Of a stretch of DNA of 64,000 nt, positions 48,646 to 60,315 are shown in pieces. The notes beneath the pieces were generated by a model, which did not search any database, was not told the origin of the DNA, and saw only the letters and a list, made by a program, of their open reading frames with translations. The position numbers were made by a program, and so were the translations under genes. Within the stretch, counting starts at the first letter, position 1. Every line of letters begins with the position of its first letter. Source of the stretch: Elymus sibiricus (taxonomy: Eukaryota; Streptophyta; Magnoliopsida; Poales; Poaceae); assembly GCA_039707655.1 (NCBI GenBank), contig CM077665.1:142167148-142231147 (forward strand), written 5' to 3'.

Positions 48646-49661
48646 GACTTCGCTGACAAAGTAGACCGGCCGCTGAACCGGATACTCCTTTCCCTATTCC
48701 TTACGTTCACCGATAAGTGCAACACTCACTGCCTTTAGTATTGGCAGCGATGTATAGGAGCATGGGCTCTTTGTCAGTCAGGGCGGCTAAAACGGGCGGC
48801 TCAGCTAGCTGCTTTTTGAGGGCTTTGAAAGCTTCATTAGCTGCATCAGTCCAAACAAAATTGTCCGTATTTTTGAGAAGCCGATAAAGAGGGATTTCTT
48901 TCTCTCCAAGGCGGCTTATGAACCGGCTCAATGCTGCGATATGACCCGCCATGAGCTGGACGTCATTAATTTTGGACGGCTTACCGAGCGAGGTTATCGC
49001 CTTGATCTGGTCCGGGAACGCCAAAAACATACTTTGCTGGGTAAAGTTTAATCTGGCCCACTCGAAGATTATCGAACGTCTCCTAAAGGTCATCCAAGAG
49101 CGTTTCCTTCTTCTGAAATTTCATCACGATGTCATCAACATAGGCGTGAACGTTGCGCCCAATCTGACTATGCAAACAATTCTGGTTACAACGTTGATAA
49201 GTCGCCCCCACGCTCTTGAGTCCAAAAGGCATAGAGACATAGCAGAAAAGCGCCAAAAGGGGTTATGAAAGCCGTCTTCTCCTGATCCTCCTTAGCCATT
49301 TTGATCTGGTGGTACCCTGAGTATGCATCGAGGAAACACACGTGCTCGCAACCCGCCATAGAGTCAATAATCTAATCGATACGGGGAGAGCAAAGGGATC
49401 TTTTGGACAAGCTTTGTTGAGATCAGTGTAATCAATGCACATACGAAAGGTGCCGTTCTTCTTCAGAACAAGCACCGGGTTAGCCAGCCACTCAGGGTGA
49501 AAAACTTCGACGATAAACCCGGCAGCTAGGAGCCAGGCGACATCTTCCCCAATGGCTTTGCGCCTCTCCTCGTTAAAACGACGGAGGTATTGCCGTACTG
49601 GTTTCATCTTGGGATCCACATTAAGGTGGTGCTCAGTAAATTCTCTCGGCACTCTATGCAT
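48646..49661 (-). pseudogene. Reverse transcriptase, element D
   Basis: Broken into at least three frames. Motifs: LLAAGFIVEVFHPEWLANPVLV and FRMCIDYTDLNKACPKD at 49400-49600, the catalytic YVDD at 49131-49142, and the RNase H start FVWTDAANEAFKALK at about 48820-48870. The catalytic motif is kept but frameshifts make the gene non-functional. Confidence 0.88.
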
Positions 49662-49757
49662 GTCAGAGGGTTTCCATGCAAAGATGCCCCGATTCCCACA
49701 GATGAATTCGATGAGCGCGCTTTCCTATTTGGGGTCTAGGCCGGTCCCAATAGTGAA

Positions 49758-50762
49758 CTACTTAGAAGAATCGCCTGGGGTGAAATCGATTTTCTTGGTA
49801 TCGTCAGTTGACTTGAACTTGAGAGGCGACTCAGACTCAGTGGTGGGTTTCTTGAGGGGGCTCATGTCTGCCGGGTCAACATTGGCTGCATAGAACTTCA
49901 ATTCCTCAGCTGCGCACGCCGACTCTGCATAAGCTGCATCCCCTTCATCGCACTCCTGAGCTATTTTACGGCTTCCATCCATGGTAATAGTACCATTGAG
50001 ACCTGGCATCTTAAGTATGAGGTACACATAACAGGGTCGGACCATGAAACGAGCATAAGCCGGCCGCCCAAACAGGGCATGGTAGGGACTTTTGATCTTT
50101 ACTACCTCAAACACCAAAGATTCACATCTGTGGTTAAATTCGTCACCGAAAGCAACGTCCAGCTTAACTCGCCCAATTGGATATGCATATTTCCCTGGCA
50201 CGATACCGTGGAAGACCATGGTCGAAGGTAGTAAGCTGTTCTTGGAGAGGTTCATCCGCCGAAAGGTGTCATAGTACAGAATATTGATGTTGCTTCCCCC
50301 GTCCATGAGAACTTTCGTAAGGGTGTACCCACCAACCTGAGGTGACACCACCAAAGCTAAACCGCTGGGATTGTCTACTCGGGCGGGGTGATCTTCCCTG
50401 CTCCAAGTGATCGGCTGCTCAGACCAGTTGAGATATCTAGGAACCGGCGGCTCAACCGCGTTGACGGCTCTTTTCTTGACTTTGTTATCTGGTCTACAGG
50501 TACTGGTGGTGAAGACGTGGTACTGACCACTGTTCAACTGCTTAGGGTTGCTCCGAAAACTGGCTTGACCATTATGCTGTCGATTGTTCTGACCAGAGCG
50601 CTGCCCGTTGCCGTTGCCTGAGTCGCCCTGTCCTTGGAAGCTAGATCCTGGGAACCCACCGGACGAGCCGCCCTGGAACCCGCCAGGTCCGGGCTGACCC
50701 GGATGTCCTCCACCATTGCCACCTTGATGGTTCCTAGTGGCTTGGTTATGGAACTCCTGCAT
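49758..50762 (-). pseudogene. Aspartic protease region, element D
   Basis: An open frame of 334 codons begins with a Gly/Gln/Asn-rich stretch (QNNRQHNGQ) and has the protease motif VLMDGGSNINILY at about residue 150. SPYHALFGRPAYARFM follows. The Gly/Asn-rich part takes the place of the gag tail. No stop interrupts it. Confidence 0.85.
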
Positions 50763-51282
50763 AATATAGGAATTCTCCCATGAATGAGTGGTCGGGAGAT
50801 CGGGGGTCCTGTGCTTGGGACAAGGCGCTTTTAGCGCTTCCTCATAATTGCGTGGCTTTCTCCCGTTATATGCTCCTCCAAGACGATTGTTTCGACGTTG
50901 GTTCTGGAAACCAGTATTGTTATTGGCAACAAAATCTGACCCGCCTTCAGGCTACCTCCGCTTTCCGTTATAACCTTGACCTCCTGGGTTTCCATTGTGC
51001 CCATGATTCTAATGATGACCCTTGGCACCATCGCCTTTCTTGCACTTGCTAGCTTTGTCCTTGTCTGAGCCGGGATGCTTCGTGCCATCTGACTCGGCGT
51101 ACCTGGTGAGGGTGTCCATTAACTCACCCATATCCTGAACCTTTCATTTCAAACGACCGAGTTTCAGAACCAGCGGCTGAAAGTGGCAATTCTTCTCCAA
51201 GATCAGGACGGCTTGAGCAGTTGTGATGCCATCTGACGAGTGAATAATTTCAGAGACCCGGCAGGTCCAATGATGAGCCGAC

Positions 51283-52941
51283 TCATCTGCACACTGAACG
51301 CAATGCCGAAGATCCACAATTGTCATCGGTCATTGTGCCCTGGAAGTTTTTGATGAATCGCTCCTTCAGCTCTGCCCAAGTGTTGATGGAATTAGGCGGA
51401 AGATTTTTCAGCCAGGTCCGAGCCGGTCCTTCCAGCATCGTTGTCAAGTACTTAGAGCACACCGCATCACTGACGTCGAGCATATCCATGGCCAACTCGT
51501 AGCTCTCAATCCATGCTGCTGGCTCGAGATCCGTTGTATAATTGGGCACCTTGCGAGGTCCCTTGAAGTCCTTGGGCATGCGCTCACTGCGGAGATCCGG
51601 TGACAAACAAGGAACCCCCATGGTTCTGCCGCTTGACCCGCCCGTGGTGAAAGCCTGCTGAGGACAAACTGGGGCAACTTGACCCGCCATGGTTCTACCT
51701 GGCGCGCAGCCTGGGCCGCGTCAACAAGTGCTTGAGCATTCGACGGGGGAGGCCGGGTTGGGGGGGACCTGAGGCGGTGGCCGGCGTCCGCCGCTGGAAA
51801 CTGCCAGAGACTCCTCATGTCGTCTCTTACTGCGGCTGGCGTATGGCGTGGAGTGCATTCGATCCTGGCTAAAAGAATATTGCGCCTGTTGTGCCACTGC
51901 GGTTTTCAGCATCTCGATGTTGTTCTTAGCCTGGATCTCAACTGGGGTGTTCCCATGAATAGGGAGTGCATCCAGGTTACGTGTCGCTACCAGCATATTA
52001 TCGACAAGGTTGGAGAAGTGGCCCTGCGGTGTCTGGAAGCATTGAGCCAGTGACTGAACTGGCGGAGGCTGAGCCGCCTCTACCTGTTAATCCGTGTGAC
52101 GTGGCGGTTCCTGCTCAGCCCCCGGAGTATGCGGGCTGGTGAACAAGTGAGACGGCTCGAGCTTTACCGGCAGCCGGGTCCGATGTCTCCTCTGGTGTAC
52201 TGTGTCGGAAGCGTTTTGGTGAAACCCTAATTGCCAAGCCTCGGCCTTCAGGCGCTCCGACTCGTTATGGATTTGAACCTACAATTCTGCCATCCGGGTG
52301 TTTTCGATGTCGATCTCTCGCTGAACCCTGGCCATCTCCTCGCGAAGTCTTATCAGTTCTGTGTTACGCTCCTCCTGGTTCTCCACGGTGACCTGTATTG
52401 CCACGAGTTTGGTCATCTCTGCCATCAGATCCATCATGGCTTGAGCCGGCGTCTTGCCTGACCCAGATGCTCCGTTTGCGGCCGCTTCCTCTGGCGGATT
52501 CTGAGCCGCCGTGGTCCCAGCCATGTAGATGGTGACTTGGCGGGGCGACTTAGGTGACTCCTCGGTGACTTCTGTTTCCGGAAAGCCCCCTAGTCTCTCA
52601 TCATGGAGAGGATAGATTGATTCGGTATCTCCCATGGATGACTCGCCATCGGAGTTAACGGGGGTGTCTCCACTAATCGTCGGCTCATCTGGGAGGTTGA
52701 GTCCATGGGTGAAACCAACGAAGACGTGACGCCGGCCAGCTTGATGCCGGCCGGGTTGGGCACGCCGAGCCGACTCAACGATGTCGGTGCCGATGTCTGG
52801 CTCGGGTACTGACGCGCCGATTTTGCTCATGAAGACGTGGATCTTGCCGAAGGGGACTCGGTATCCGGACTCAATTGAGCCGGCCTCGGGACCCCAGCTC
52901 GAATTGTTGATGTAGAGCTTCCCACGGCGGCTCTTGGTCAT
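51283..52941 (-). pseudogene. Gag, element D
   Basis: The likely ATG is 52941 (MTKSRRGKLYINNSSWG). The frame to 52279 is open and ends in a Glu/Arg-rich coiled coil. The capsid core lies in 51283-51690 with AAWIESYELAMDML and GPARTWLKNLPPNSI. Between them several stops and shifts occur. Confidence 0.8.
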
Positions 52942-53010
52942 CAGACCTACCGCGTAGCTCCCGAACCCTGGAAGGACTCCCTCCGAGAACTCAGCTCCAC
53001 CGTGTGACAG

Positions 53011-53028
53011 CCCCACGGTGGGCGCCAA
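53011..53028 (-). other. Primer binding site of element D
   Basis: TTGGCGCCCACCGTGGGG on the minus strand begins one base from the LTR edge. A frame starting with TTG overlaps the site, but it is not a credible start. Confidence 0.8.
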
Positions 53029-53029
53029 C

Positions 53030-53579
53030 TATCGTGGTTTTGTCACGGCAGATGTTCTCATAGGAGAACTTAGGTGTGAGGCTATCGCCGCTATGTGGCG
53101 ACTTGAAGGGGTTGATCGGGAACGAGAGACGAGTTTACCCTGGTTCGGCCCCTCCGATGGAGGTAAAAGCCTACGTCCTGCTTTGTGTATATTGATGATG
53201 ACATCGATTACAAGGGCGCGGAATCGCTTGACCTAGCTATCGATGGATTGTAACTTAAGTCTATTGACCTTAGGGGCTTGCCTTTATATACAGGTCGAGA
53301 CCCTGGGTTTACAAGAGTCCGGGTCATGCTATGATTCGTGACTCGATATGTCTTTAACTCGCCTTGCCTCCTAAGCAAGGAAACTTCTGGCGACTCTCCA
53401 CCTCGTGGGCCATCAGTCGCCGTCTTCATGCCTTTGGCCGCCAGCCGGCTTACTCTGTAAACCGTCTTGTGTCTCTGGGCTAAGAACGCCAAAGCCCATC
53501 TTGAGTATAGACTTTAAGCCACCACAATAATGACTCGGCCCATCAGGGCGGGTTGTACCTCGGGGTTATGTCCCCAACA
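53030..53579 (-). repeat. 5' LTR of element D
   Basis: 550 bp, the partner of 22053-22602. The plus-strand start is TATCGTGG here and TGTCGTGG in the partner, so one end has mutated. It is followed by target copy GGCGC at 53580-53584. Confidence 0.92.
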
Positions 53580-53584
53580 GGCGC

Positions 53585-54189
53585 CAGCAGGTGCAGAGGA
53601 GGACAGTTTCCTCTTTTGTGCTAAGGAGGCAAGGACGTACGCAGGTTCCCAAGGAATCCCCCAAAGGTTTCCATTCTGGTGGAACAAGACCAAGACCACG
53701 AGCTCGGCAGGAATGATGTCATCGCCGAGCCCACCTCTGCGTCATGCCCGGAAGCTTTGTAGGTGAAGACCACTTTCCGTCAGGATAAGATGTACCTCTT
53801 GTCCCCTTTCAAAATTGGCCGTTGTTGGATCCCTTCCCACCTGTGCGATAAGGGAAGAGGACCATGGCCACTGTAAATAGGGACTAGCCTCCACCGTAGA
53901 AGGGATCGATCCATCCTCACCCCAGAGCCATCGCGAGGTCGCTCAACCATTGTACTAGTTCATCCCCATCCTCCTCGTGAGGCCAATCCAACAAAAGCAA
54001 GAGTAGGGTCTTACACCGCAAGGTGGCCCGAACCTGGGTAAATCTCTATGTCCATCTTCTTGCCCACTCGCACGTATTCGACGAGGCTTGGCCGTGTGGT
54101 GGTGAGCTTGAGGCTAGAGCTGGTTGTGATTTTTGCACACTCCCCAGAGCTCGAACCTTGTTGGGTCTGCGGAGCCCCGATCCCGACAA
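53585..54189 (+). repeat. 3' LTR of element F, right part
   Basis: It continues the LTR begun at 21785 and ends CCCCGATCCCGACA. The TATA position reads CTGTAAATAG (53871-53880), where the solo copy has CTATAAATAG. Together the two parts make about 873 bp. Confidence 0.8.
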
Positions 54190-55903
54190 GAAACGTGGGA
54201 AGAATTCAAGAAGAATCTGTTGAGATCCCGTCTCATCCAGAAGCACTATGATAAATCGATGAAGGAGCCTTGTTCATGTAAGATCTGTGGAGAAATAGGA
54301 CACACCCATGAAGAACACAAGGATGGATGCCCTCATTGTGAAGAAAATATGTCGGATTCCGGCCTCCGCAAAACCCAAAGAGGTTCGAACTCAGGGGCGT
54401 GTACAAAGATCCCCAACAGCTCCGGCCTCAAGCTCACCGCACGACTGCCTAGCCCGGCGAACTCACTCAATGACGGGAAGAGGACTAGAAAACGAGGATT
54501 TACCCAGGTTCGGGCCGCTGCCAAGCGTAAAACCCTACTCCTGCCTTTTGGTGGATTGCCTCACGAGGAGGTTTGTGGATGAACTGGTACAGTGTTGTGC
54601 AACCTCGCGAGGGCGCTTCAGTGGTGTTCGATCTGTCCCCCTCTACCGAGCGGCCTATCCTCTATTTATAGTGACACGGGTCCACTTCCCTTATCGCAAA
54701 GGCGGGAAGGGACCCCACACCGGCCAAATTCGAAGGGGGACAAGGAGTACACCCTTATCCTGACGAAAGGTGGTTTTCGCGTGCAAAGTAGCCGGTGGTG
54801 GTGCAGAGGTGGGCTCGACGATGACGTCCATCCTGCCGGGCTCGTGGTCTTGGTCTTGTTGCGCCGGAATGGAAACCTTTGAGGGGCGCTTTGGGAACCG
54901 GCGTACGTCCTTTCCTCCTTTGCACCAAAGAGGAAACTGTCTTCTCTGCGCGAGCTGATGCCCGCCTGGACCGTCTTGCATCATCCTTGACCTCCCGAGG
55001 CTGAGGGCTGCATAGAGATCTCCGCCCCTCGTGAGGCGACCTGGGGAGGCCTCTTCCCCCCGGGGGTCTTGGCGTCGTTCTCCTCGCGAGGGTGGAGCTC
55101 CCGCGAGGAACTTGCTCTTGAGTAAGGCCGCACTGGTCCGTACCATGCCGTCGACGTGGTCCCCGCCCTGGGCCGTAGGCTGGCAGGTCTGGGTACCCCC
55201 GTTCCCAGAACGCCGACAAAATCACCCATCGGAGGAATGCCCAACTAGTCTGGTGACTTGTTTCTTATGCGAAGGAACCACCCACTACCCAGCTCAGTGC
55301 CACATTTACCCCAGGGTGCAGCAAGTTGTCAAACAGCAGAAAGAAGCAATGAAGGAAACCTCCAAGAAGATTTTAGAAGAACCTGTGATAAAGGAAGATA
55401 GTGAAGACCCTGTTGGAAAAAACCTAACCAGATTTTTCTCCAATGCCTGCTACTCATGTGGAGAAGGAGGACATTTTTCACAAGATTGCACGAAGGAAAG
55501 CCAAAAGTGTCTGGGAGACTTCCCGATAGAAAAGGTAGAGTTTGATCCACATGAAATAGAAGAACTGGTCAGAATGAAGAAGTCCAGGAAGAAGAGAAAG
55601 TACACCAGGAAGAGCCAAATCCCTGCACATAAGGACCAGAGTTATACTCCATGTTTTAAATGCCTTACCTTGGGTCACTATGCCTATATGTCCCCAGGAA
55701 AGGAGCCAAGAACCCTAGGAGCAGACATAGTCACTGAAAAGCCCCGTGACTTGTCAGAAGTTATATTTTTACGTTGCAAGGAAGTAGGGGGTGTTCAAAT
55801 CAGAAGAAAGCATGAGCGGAGTACTTCAGATTTTGGTACTATAATAAGGAATGTAACAAATATAGTAGTGAGCACTTTTATATTCATGAGGATATGGAGT
55901 TGA
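54190..55903 (+). pseudogene. Multi-zinc-knuckle ORF of element A, split by a solo LTR
   Basis: This is A's interior resuming after F. The 5' end of the gene is missing. Left of the solo LTR: WEEFKKNLLRSRL, then CKICGEIGHTHEEHKDGCPHC. Right of it (55219 on): CFLCEGTTHYPAQC and CYSCGEGGHFSQDC, both perfect CX2CX4HX4C knuckles, and CFKCLTLGHYAYMS, where the last Cys is Ser. Between them is a Lys/Glu-rich segment; after knuckle two is the basic MKKSRKKRKYTRKSQ. The reading frames of the two halves agree once the solo LTR and one target copy are discounted. The many knuckles suggest an RNA- or DNA-binding gag-type protein. The element's RT is not seen. Confidence 0.65.
54350..55218 (-). mobile_element. 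Solo LTR of the F family, inverted relative to F
   Basis: On the minus strand it starts TGTCGGCGTTCTGGG at 55218 and ends AATCCGACA at 54350. Flanks are AAATA (54345-54349) and AAATC (55219-55223), a target duplication with one mismatch. A TATA box CTATAAATAG (minus) lies at 54662-54671. It forms a large inverted repeat with 53585-54189. Confidence 0.82.
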
Positions 55904-57109
55904 ATTATGTAGTGAAGTCTTTGAGATTGTAATGAATTCATGAATCAATAAAATTTAATCTGTCATGATTGCATAGGATGAAGTGTATGAGTTGTTGCTC
56001 TAGAAAGAAAGATCTCTGACCATTTTCGAGGATATGAGAAAATATGGTCTGTGCATGCATAAGTACATGTAATTTTAAGTGTGGTAGTAACTGGTAAAAC
56101 CACAGGATCCAAGGAAAAAAGAATGTACTGTTCATACCAAGGAGTTTGGATAAGTGAATACAGGTAAAGGTAATGCTGGACCATAACAAACTATGTGGAT
56201 GACAACATTTGAATTAATTGGAATTTTAAGGAGATGAACCAACACTTTTATTGGTAAACAGACCAATGGAAAGGAAAATGAGTAGACCCTGTACCAAGAA
56301 TAGATCTCAAGATTTCATGAAGGTTACCCGAAGAGCACACAGCAAGATGTTGTGATTTGATCAACAGACGTTTTCTTAGGAGGATACGAAAACCTAAGAG
56401 TTGTGAAGAAATGCTAGATGTTTTGTTCAGCTTGCAGAATCAATGGATTTATCCGAACTTCGTTCGTGGACAAGAGAAATTTCCGCAATGCTTGCGAGGT
56501 AGCCCAAGTGTTAGAATACGAGATTCGATAAACCTTATACAAGGTAATGATTTCAGTGCGTCATGGCTTGGCCACCATGACGACTTACTCTTATCATTCT
56601 CTTGTCATTCGGAATGGTAAATCTGAGTGACTTACCAATAGTAAAGAGACGACAATCTTTGAAGCTTTTGTTTTAAGCCTTAGAATGGTATGATGATGAC
56701 CCGTTATACATGGCAGCTGTTGCTAAACGTAGGAATTCTACGGTGAGGATGAAGCCAAGATCCATTTCACTGCAGGACAACCACGAATGGTAGACCACCA
56801 TGAGATCATCGATAGGTTATTTCAAATGATCATGAGACTTGTCAGCTAAGAAGATCCAGTAATGGAAGAACTTTATTAACGAAAGAACACCGGATTTTAA
56901 ACAAAATGTTTTGACTATAACGGAAGGGCATCAACAAAGGATTCATTGTAAGATTTGTGAAGAGACAGATATTGCCAAGACCCAGGGGAATGGCATGACT
57001 TTGAGGAACCAGTAACTCCCATTTTAAGTGTGGTAGCACCCACACTTTGCAGGACAATGGATTTGCTAGAAGACCCCCAAACCCTGACCTTTTTCTTTCT
57101 AGCCTCTTC
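55904..57109 (+). other. Element A 3' interior, no recognisable gene
   Basis: AT-rich, short frames only, for example 56357-56620. The string TTTTAAGTGTGGTAG, part of the polypurine tract, occurs here at 56073-56087 and 57022-57036 as well as at its proper place, 57131-57145. Confidence 0.5.
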
Positions 57110-57148
57110 GAATCTCGAGGACGAGATTCATTTTAAGTGTGGTAGGTT
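57110..57148 (+). other. Polypurine tract and upstream hairpin of element A
   Basis: The hairpin GAATCTCG-AGGA-CGAGATTC (57110-57129) is followed by TTTTAAGTGTGGTAGGTT and the LTR start at 57149. This fixes the right LTR as the 3' LTR. The stem is identical to that of element B. Confidence 0.75.
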
Positions 57149-60100
57149 TGTAACATCCCAAATTTTGGAATGTTATATTAATTAAATAAATGATTGATTG
57201 TTTGATTGAGTGATTGAATTTGAGCGAAAATTTGAAACTTTTAAAAACTTTTGAATGAGAGGGAATAAAATGACTTTCCCCTTTCTTTTGAATTAAATTC
57301 ATCCAATTCAAATTAGTCTGAGAAGATGACATGACTTCTTCAAAATAAAGGATTTGAAAAGTGGATTTGAAAACTATTGAAACTTTTGGAATCCATTTCA
57401 TGTTTGGCCCTATGTTAAAGTTTGAAATATTTCAAAGATTCCTTGCCGAAATTCAAAATCTTGAGAGGAGCAATATGACAATCCAAACCAGGGGTAACTT
57501 GAATTATATTTTTAATTTATAAAACCCAGAAAACCATTTGGAAAATATTTGACTTTCAAATTCAAAAGCCATTCTTGATGTGATTTGCAAATTTTATTTT
57601 TCTCCAAAAATAAAATATATGGAAAATAGGGTAAAATGATTCCCTTCAATAGAAAAATGGAGAAAAATGGATTTGAAATCATTTTGGCATTTTAAAAATA
57701 TTTTTTTGCATTTTTTTGCAACAGTAGAAAAATGGAGAAAAATGGAGAATTTTTCTATGCATTGTTTGACTCTGAAAATATGTTCAAGTTGTAGGATTTA
57801 TTTTTCTGGTCATTTTGGTATATTATATGCCTATATATGTATTATATTTATTTGACTTTCATTATTTTCTTGGAGGAGGGTAGAAAAGCCCGCTAGCACA
57901 ACAGCGCCACGAGGCCCACGACCAGCCAGCCCACTGCCACGCACCGAATCGGCAACGGGTCGGCTAGCCGATCCGTTGTTCCCCCTCTCTCTCTCACTGA
58001 CAACGGGATCCCCCCTTCCCGAGTCCCCACGGTCACGTTCCTCCTCCCGCGATTCCCTTCCATATCGCCGGAGCGCCGCCGCCGCGATACGGGATCTTCC
58101 CGATCTCCTTCCCCCATGCGCAAACCTCTCCTCTAAGCCACCCCGGGTATAAATACCCGAAGCCCCGATTGTTTCCGCCCCTGACCCCCTCGCCCGACCC
58201 TCTCCTCTTGCTGCAATCGCTCGCCAAAGACAGGAGCTCCCGCCACACGCCCTTGCTCACCGTCGACGACCTCGACCGCCCCGAGCCACCCCGACCCCAC
58301 CCTCGGACTCGCCTCGCTCACCCACATCTCCCGGTGCCCTCGCCTTCACCGTAGACCCTTGAGCGCCGTCCATGACCATCACCGAGCCGCCGCCATCACC
58401 GGAGCCTCGTGGGACCTCAACGCCGCTGCTGTGAGCTCTCTCACTCCCCCTCAGCCGCCGGATCTGGACCGAACGATCCAGATTTGATCACTTAAACTGC
58501 CGAAACGTTATTTTTATTTTATGAAAATTCGCCCATTTAGCAACCGCATCGTACACCCTCAGCCACTCAGAAAGCGCCACGTAGCCCCCTATGCATTAGG
58601 TTAGATTTCTTTTTCCGTTTTTAGTTTCTGAGACAGATTTGAAACATATTTTAAATTTTGATTTTCTCCTAGGACATTAGGAGTTTTTGATTGATTCTTT
58701 TTGCATGTGGTCACAAATATTATGAAGTTTCTGCTTGTGCCTTTAGTTTTCAAGTTTGACCTTTTTAAATTTGAAGTCATTGAAATTTTCTCAAATCACT
58801 AGAATTTGAATAACTTGAGTTTAAAAACATATTTTGAGTGATTCCTTTTGCTACTAGTTTGTATTAGTTATTTTTATCATCCTGTTCAATTTGAGAATTT
58901 TTACAATATTTTAAATTAGGGTTTCAAGCAAAATAGAATCTGATTTAGTTCTTTTTAGGTTTATTTCTATTTTCTTTTGTTTTAATTGTTTTTAATTTGT
59001 TTTCTTCTATATTAGTTCACAAGTTTTACTTTGTTTTCTGTTAGTTATAAGTAGTACTTCAACAAAGTTTATTTTTATTTTTATTTATTATTTTTTGATT
59101 TCATGAAATCAGTTCTAATTCAATTATAACTTGCAAATTGATTTCATTGCTAGTAGATTCCCTATTTGAAAATACTTTCTATAATTTTTTTTATAGTTTT
59201 ATTTTTCTATTAATTTTAGTTTAGACCGGAAAACAATTTGTATTAAAGTTGAAATTGTTTGTGGTTTAATTCTAGGTTAACATTGTTTAGGTCATAGGAT
59301 GTGTTTAATAAAAGCTTTTCAATTAGTTCTTTTTGTAATGAAGTTTTATGAGAAAAATATTTCCTGTTTTATTTTTTGTTTTCTATTATTTTATTATCTT
59401 AGTGTTTTCTTTGCTGTTAAGTTCTATTAGCTAGAAAACCCATGTTGTTTAGGGTGTTGTTTTCATAGTTCTTTAGTTGTTCTTCAAAAGTAATTCTTTT
59501 GCTAGTAAAATATTTACTAAAATCCTTTTGTTAGATTTTACTTTAGTATTGTTTTGTTGCTATTGAAAATAGATTATTTGTAGGGAAAAATAACCTTGGT
59601 TGTTTTGATTAAGTTTTGTTGTTCTAACTTTTGTCTTAAGTATTTCCTTCATCACAACCCTTTGGAGTTTAGTTTTTGTGTTGCTTCTTGTTTGATAGAA
59701 TTGATTGCTAGAAGTGTTTGCTTATGAGTGCAATGTTTAATTATATAGATTTCATCAGAGAGTGACGAATAGTTCTATCAAGTTATTTCTGAGTGTGATA
59801 TTATCTTCATCAACCTTACCAGGCAAGTTCACATTGATCATCTTTTACCTATGGTTTTATTGCATTAGTTCAACCTTCTCCACCATTGCATGCAAAATAA
59901 GTACTTGGAAATTTTGTTCTTGAGTAGTATCATGTGGTAGGCACCCATAAACCCTTGTTACTTTGGCCCCGGGAACATTATTTTTATTTTGCTATGCTTT
60001 TAGTAGACGGGGTTTGGTTGAGTGTTTATCATGAGAGTTGTGAGAAATAATTGATGACTAAGACCTCAAGACTTCAAGAATTTTCAAGACTTCATGATAC

Positions 60101-60315
60101 AATATACCTCTGGGTGGATGATGGTAGAACGGCACACTGGAGGAACCAGTGGCAGCCTAGGTGATGCTGGAGAAGCACCAGTATTCACGCGGAAAGGTCC
60201 ACCCAGGCACGAAGAGACGGATGGATACTTCAAAACCCGAGGCTTACCTGCACAGCCACAAGGCATTATGGGCTCTGGCTTGGTTGGACATCGTGGTGAC
60301 TCTGGACGGGCGGTG
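57149..60315 (+). repeat. 3' LTR of element A, interrupted by the CACTA element
   Basis: It matches 422-3596 and stops at GGGCGGTG where the CACTA element begins. The TATA box is at 58148-58155. Similarity to the 5' LTR is uneven: many differences in the first 1.7 kb, few after about 59400. Confidence 0.85.

Larger units (their letters stand above)
22053..53579 (-). mobile_element. Element D: Tat-like Ty3/gypsy retrotransposon, complete ends
   Basis: Two 550-bp LTRs (22053-22602 and 53030-53579) and a perfect target duplication GGCGC (22048-22052, 53580-53584) bound the element. The primer site (53011-53028) and gag-pol are on the minus strand. Order on that strand: gag, protease, RT, RNase H, second RNase H, integrase, then a region with a long gene on the opposite strand, then the 3' LTR. 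The second RNase H before integrase is a Tat-lineage trait. By eye the LTRs differ at about 30 of 550 positions. Element C is inserted at the end of integrase. Confidence 0.92.
422..60315 (+). mobile_element. Element A: long-LTR gypsy-type retrotransposon hosting the nest
   Basis: Two copies of a long repeat starting TGTAACATCCC lie at 422 and 57149 in the same orientation. The left copy is followed by a tRNA-iMet type primer site (4377) and the right copy is preceded by a polypurine tract (57131-57145), so they read as 5' and 3' LTRs of one plus-strand element. Own interior sequence is visible at 4373-5386 and 54190-57148; the rest between is nested or rearranged insertions. No reverse transcriptase of A is present, so A is either non-autonomous or lost it. 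The five bases before the left LTR are ATGTT. The matching right target duplication lies outside the window, so one-element status is an inference. Confidence 0.8.

Noticed and set aside
53026..53028. TTG start of a frame overlapping the primer site of D
   Set aside because: An in-frame ATG at 52941 gives a plausible gag start; a TTG inside the primer site is not credible in a plant element.
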